A DNA stretch of 64,000 nt from Zunongwangia endophytica. GTDB taxonomy: Bacteria > Bacteroidota > Bacteroidia > Flavobacteriales > Flavobacteriaceae. Below are positions 62,882 through 64,000 of this stretch, in pieces. The notes below the pieces were generated by a model. The model made no database searches, was not told where the DNA came from, and was given only the letters and a program-made list of their open reading frames with translations. Each line of letters opens with the position of its first letter. The first letter of the stretch is position 1. The stretch spans positions 2,735,501 through 2,799,500 of the forward strand of contig NZ_JAUFPZ010000002.1 of assembly GCF_030409505.1 (NCBI RefSeq), in the 5' to 3' direction. The translations under genes were made by a program, and so were the position numbers.

Positions 62882-64000
62882 GTGGACAAAGAATTAATTA
62901 TACGGTCCGAATCCTCTGCTGTAGATTTTGCCTTATTAAAAGATGGAAAACTTGTTGAACTAAACAAGGATGAAGATGACAACAATTTTAATGTTGGCGA
63001 TATAATGATCGCTAAGATTAGAAAGGCTGTCCCCGGGTTAAATGCTGCATTTGTTAATGTTGGCTATACTAAAGATGGTTTTTTACACTATCATGATCTG
63101 GGCCCTCAGGTTTCATCCTTGCTTAAGTTTATAAAACGTGTAAGCACAGGTAAATTAAAAGACTATTCTTTAAAGAATTTTACTTTTGAAAAAGAAATAG
63201 ACAAAAACGGAGTTATCTCTGATGTCTTAAAATCAAATCAGTCGTTACTGGTTCAAATTGTAAAAGAACCTATATCTACCAAAGGCCCTCGTATTAGTAG
63301 TGAGTTGTCTTTACCGGGAAGATACATCGTTCTCGTACCTTTTTCTAATCGAATTTCGGTTTCTCAAAAAATTGAAAGCAAAGAAGAAAAAGATCGATTA
63401 AAGCGCCTTGTTAAAAGCATAAAACCTAAAGGGTTTGGCGTTATCGTAAGAACCGTAGCCGAAGGCAAAAAAGTAGCAGAGCTGGACAAAGATCTTCAAA
63501 ACTTGATGGGTCGTTGGACAGCAATGTGTAAAAAATTGTATAAGCCTCAATATCCATCAAAAGTACTAGGAGAATTAAATCGTGCCTCATCTCTTTTAAG
63601 AGATGTGTTTAACGATACATTTACTTCTATCACTGTAGATGACGAGACGCTTTACACACAAATTAAAGACTATGTGAGCGAGATTGCTCCTAGCAAAGAA
63701 TCAATTGTAAAATTACATCAGTCCAATGTTCCAATTTTTGAAAAGTTCGGTATCGAAAGACAAATAAAAACCTCCTTTGGGCGCACTGTATCCATAAGTA
63801 AAGGCGCCTACCTGGTTATAGAACATACAGAAGCTATGCACGTTGTAGATGTGAATAGTGGTAATCGTTCTAATAAATCTAAAAACCAGGAAGATACTGC
63901 ATTAGAGGTAAATCTAATTAGCGCTACAGAAATTGCTCGCCAGTTAAGACTTCGCGACATGGGCGGCATCATTGTAGTAGACTTTATCGATATGAGTAAA
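62882..64000 (+). CDS. ribonuclease E/G, N-terminal 373 residues
   Basis: Starts at GTG 62882 and runs off the right edge in frame. N-terminal KELIIRSESSAVDFALLKDG, then an S1-like domain (NVGDIMIAKIRKAVPGLNAAFVNVG). The catalytic DNase I-like part carries HVVDVNSGN with D323 and VVDFIDM with D367, the pair that binds the catalytic Mg in E. coli RNase E (D303 and D346, a gap of 43 against 44 here). It trims rRNA and mRNA. The 172-base leader 62710-62881 carries hairpins GCCTG...CAGGC (62786-62813) and CCCGA...TCGGG (62849-62864). Confidence 0.95.
   Translation, partial: MDKELIIRSESSAVDFALLKDGKLVELNKDEDDNNFNVGDIMIAKIRKAVPGLNAAFVNVGYTKDGFLHYHDLGPQVSSLLKFIKRVSTGKLKDYSLKNFTFEKEIDKNGVISDVLKSNQSLLVQIVKEPISTKGPRISSELSLPGRYIVLVPFSNRISVSQKIESKEEKDRLKRLVKSIKPKGFGVIVRTVAEGKKVAELDKDLQNLMGRWTAMCKKLYKPQYPSKVLGELNRASSLLRDVFNDTFTSITVDDETLYTQIKDYVSEIAPSKESIVKLHQSNVPIFEKFGIERQIKTSFGRTVSISKGAYLVIEHTEAMHVVDVNSGNRSNKSKNQEDTALEVNLISATEIARQLRLRDMGGIIVVDFIDMSK

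Overview
This window looks like ordinary chromosome from a member of the Bacteroidota, most likely the Flavobacteriaceae. The genus is not certain, but the content would fit a marine Zunongwangia/Gramella-type bacterium. Four things point there: gliding genes gldD and gldE in the order mutY-ssb-gldE-gldD; promoters of the TTTG-N19-TAnnTTTG type with no clear Shine-Dalgarno sites; TonB-dependent receptors with a carboxypeptidase-regulatory-like N-terminal domain; and many families typical of this phylum (DUF3098, DUF3127, DUF4199, DUF4301, bacterial GGGP synthase, a 29-residue Cox24-like basic protein). No phage, transposase, CRISPR array or integrated conjugative element is visible. The only hint of accessory DNA is the left edge, with the start of an ssb gene and a large nested inverted repeat.

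Layout. 1-791: start of an accessory-type ssb (minus) and a 686-base gap holding the inverted repeat. 792-4439: operon of response regulator, histidine kinase, PepSY-like periplasmic protein and phosphate-selective-type porin. 4806-11090 (minus): dnaE with a fused proofreading domain, thioredoxin, a DUF58 protein and tRNA-Asp. 11330-13142: a DUF2383 protein, then rpsP-rimM. 13143-17963: a paired-hairpin repeat, leuS and a ketopantoate reductase homologue. 18142-20950: ftsX, a DUF3098 gene, uppP and truB. 20947-28136: an outer membrane protein, a TonB-like protein, tag, a lipoprotein, aat, a DUF3127 protein, a flavin reductase homologue, a histidine kinase, a thioesterase, a HIT protein and greA.

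28426-35404: a Rieske-like lipoprotein, a TonB-dependent receptor behind a TPP riboswitch (so probably for thiamin compounds), a hybrid histidine kinase and a convergent sigma-54 response regulator. 35693-44010: a small secreted protein, arfB with a DUF4301 gene, pnuC, an HxlR regulator divergent from an NmrA-type oxidoreductase, GGGP synthase with a phosphopantetheinyl transferase, and ahcY. 44082-52160: lipoproteins (one extremely Asp-rich), a Dabb-domain protein, then a likely phosphate-scavenging group of beta-propeller phytase, TonB-dependent receptor and a TPR/HTH regulator. 52292-57510: a 40-codon membrane ORF, rplU-rpmA, a DUF4199 protein and a pair of M16 peptidases. 57564-64000: an EamA transporter, gldD, gldE, ssb, mutY, then HU, the 29-residue basic protein and the start of an RNase E/G gene that runs off the right end.

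I did not find a clear new multi-gene system. The observations I rate highest are the DUF3127 protein that ends in the same acidic tip as the true SSB of this window, the TPP riboswitch on a lone TonB receptor, the phytase/receptor/TPR-regulator group, the nested inverted repeat at the left edge, the 29-residue Cox24-like gene, and the lipoprotein that looks like a Rieske domain without its histidine ligands.
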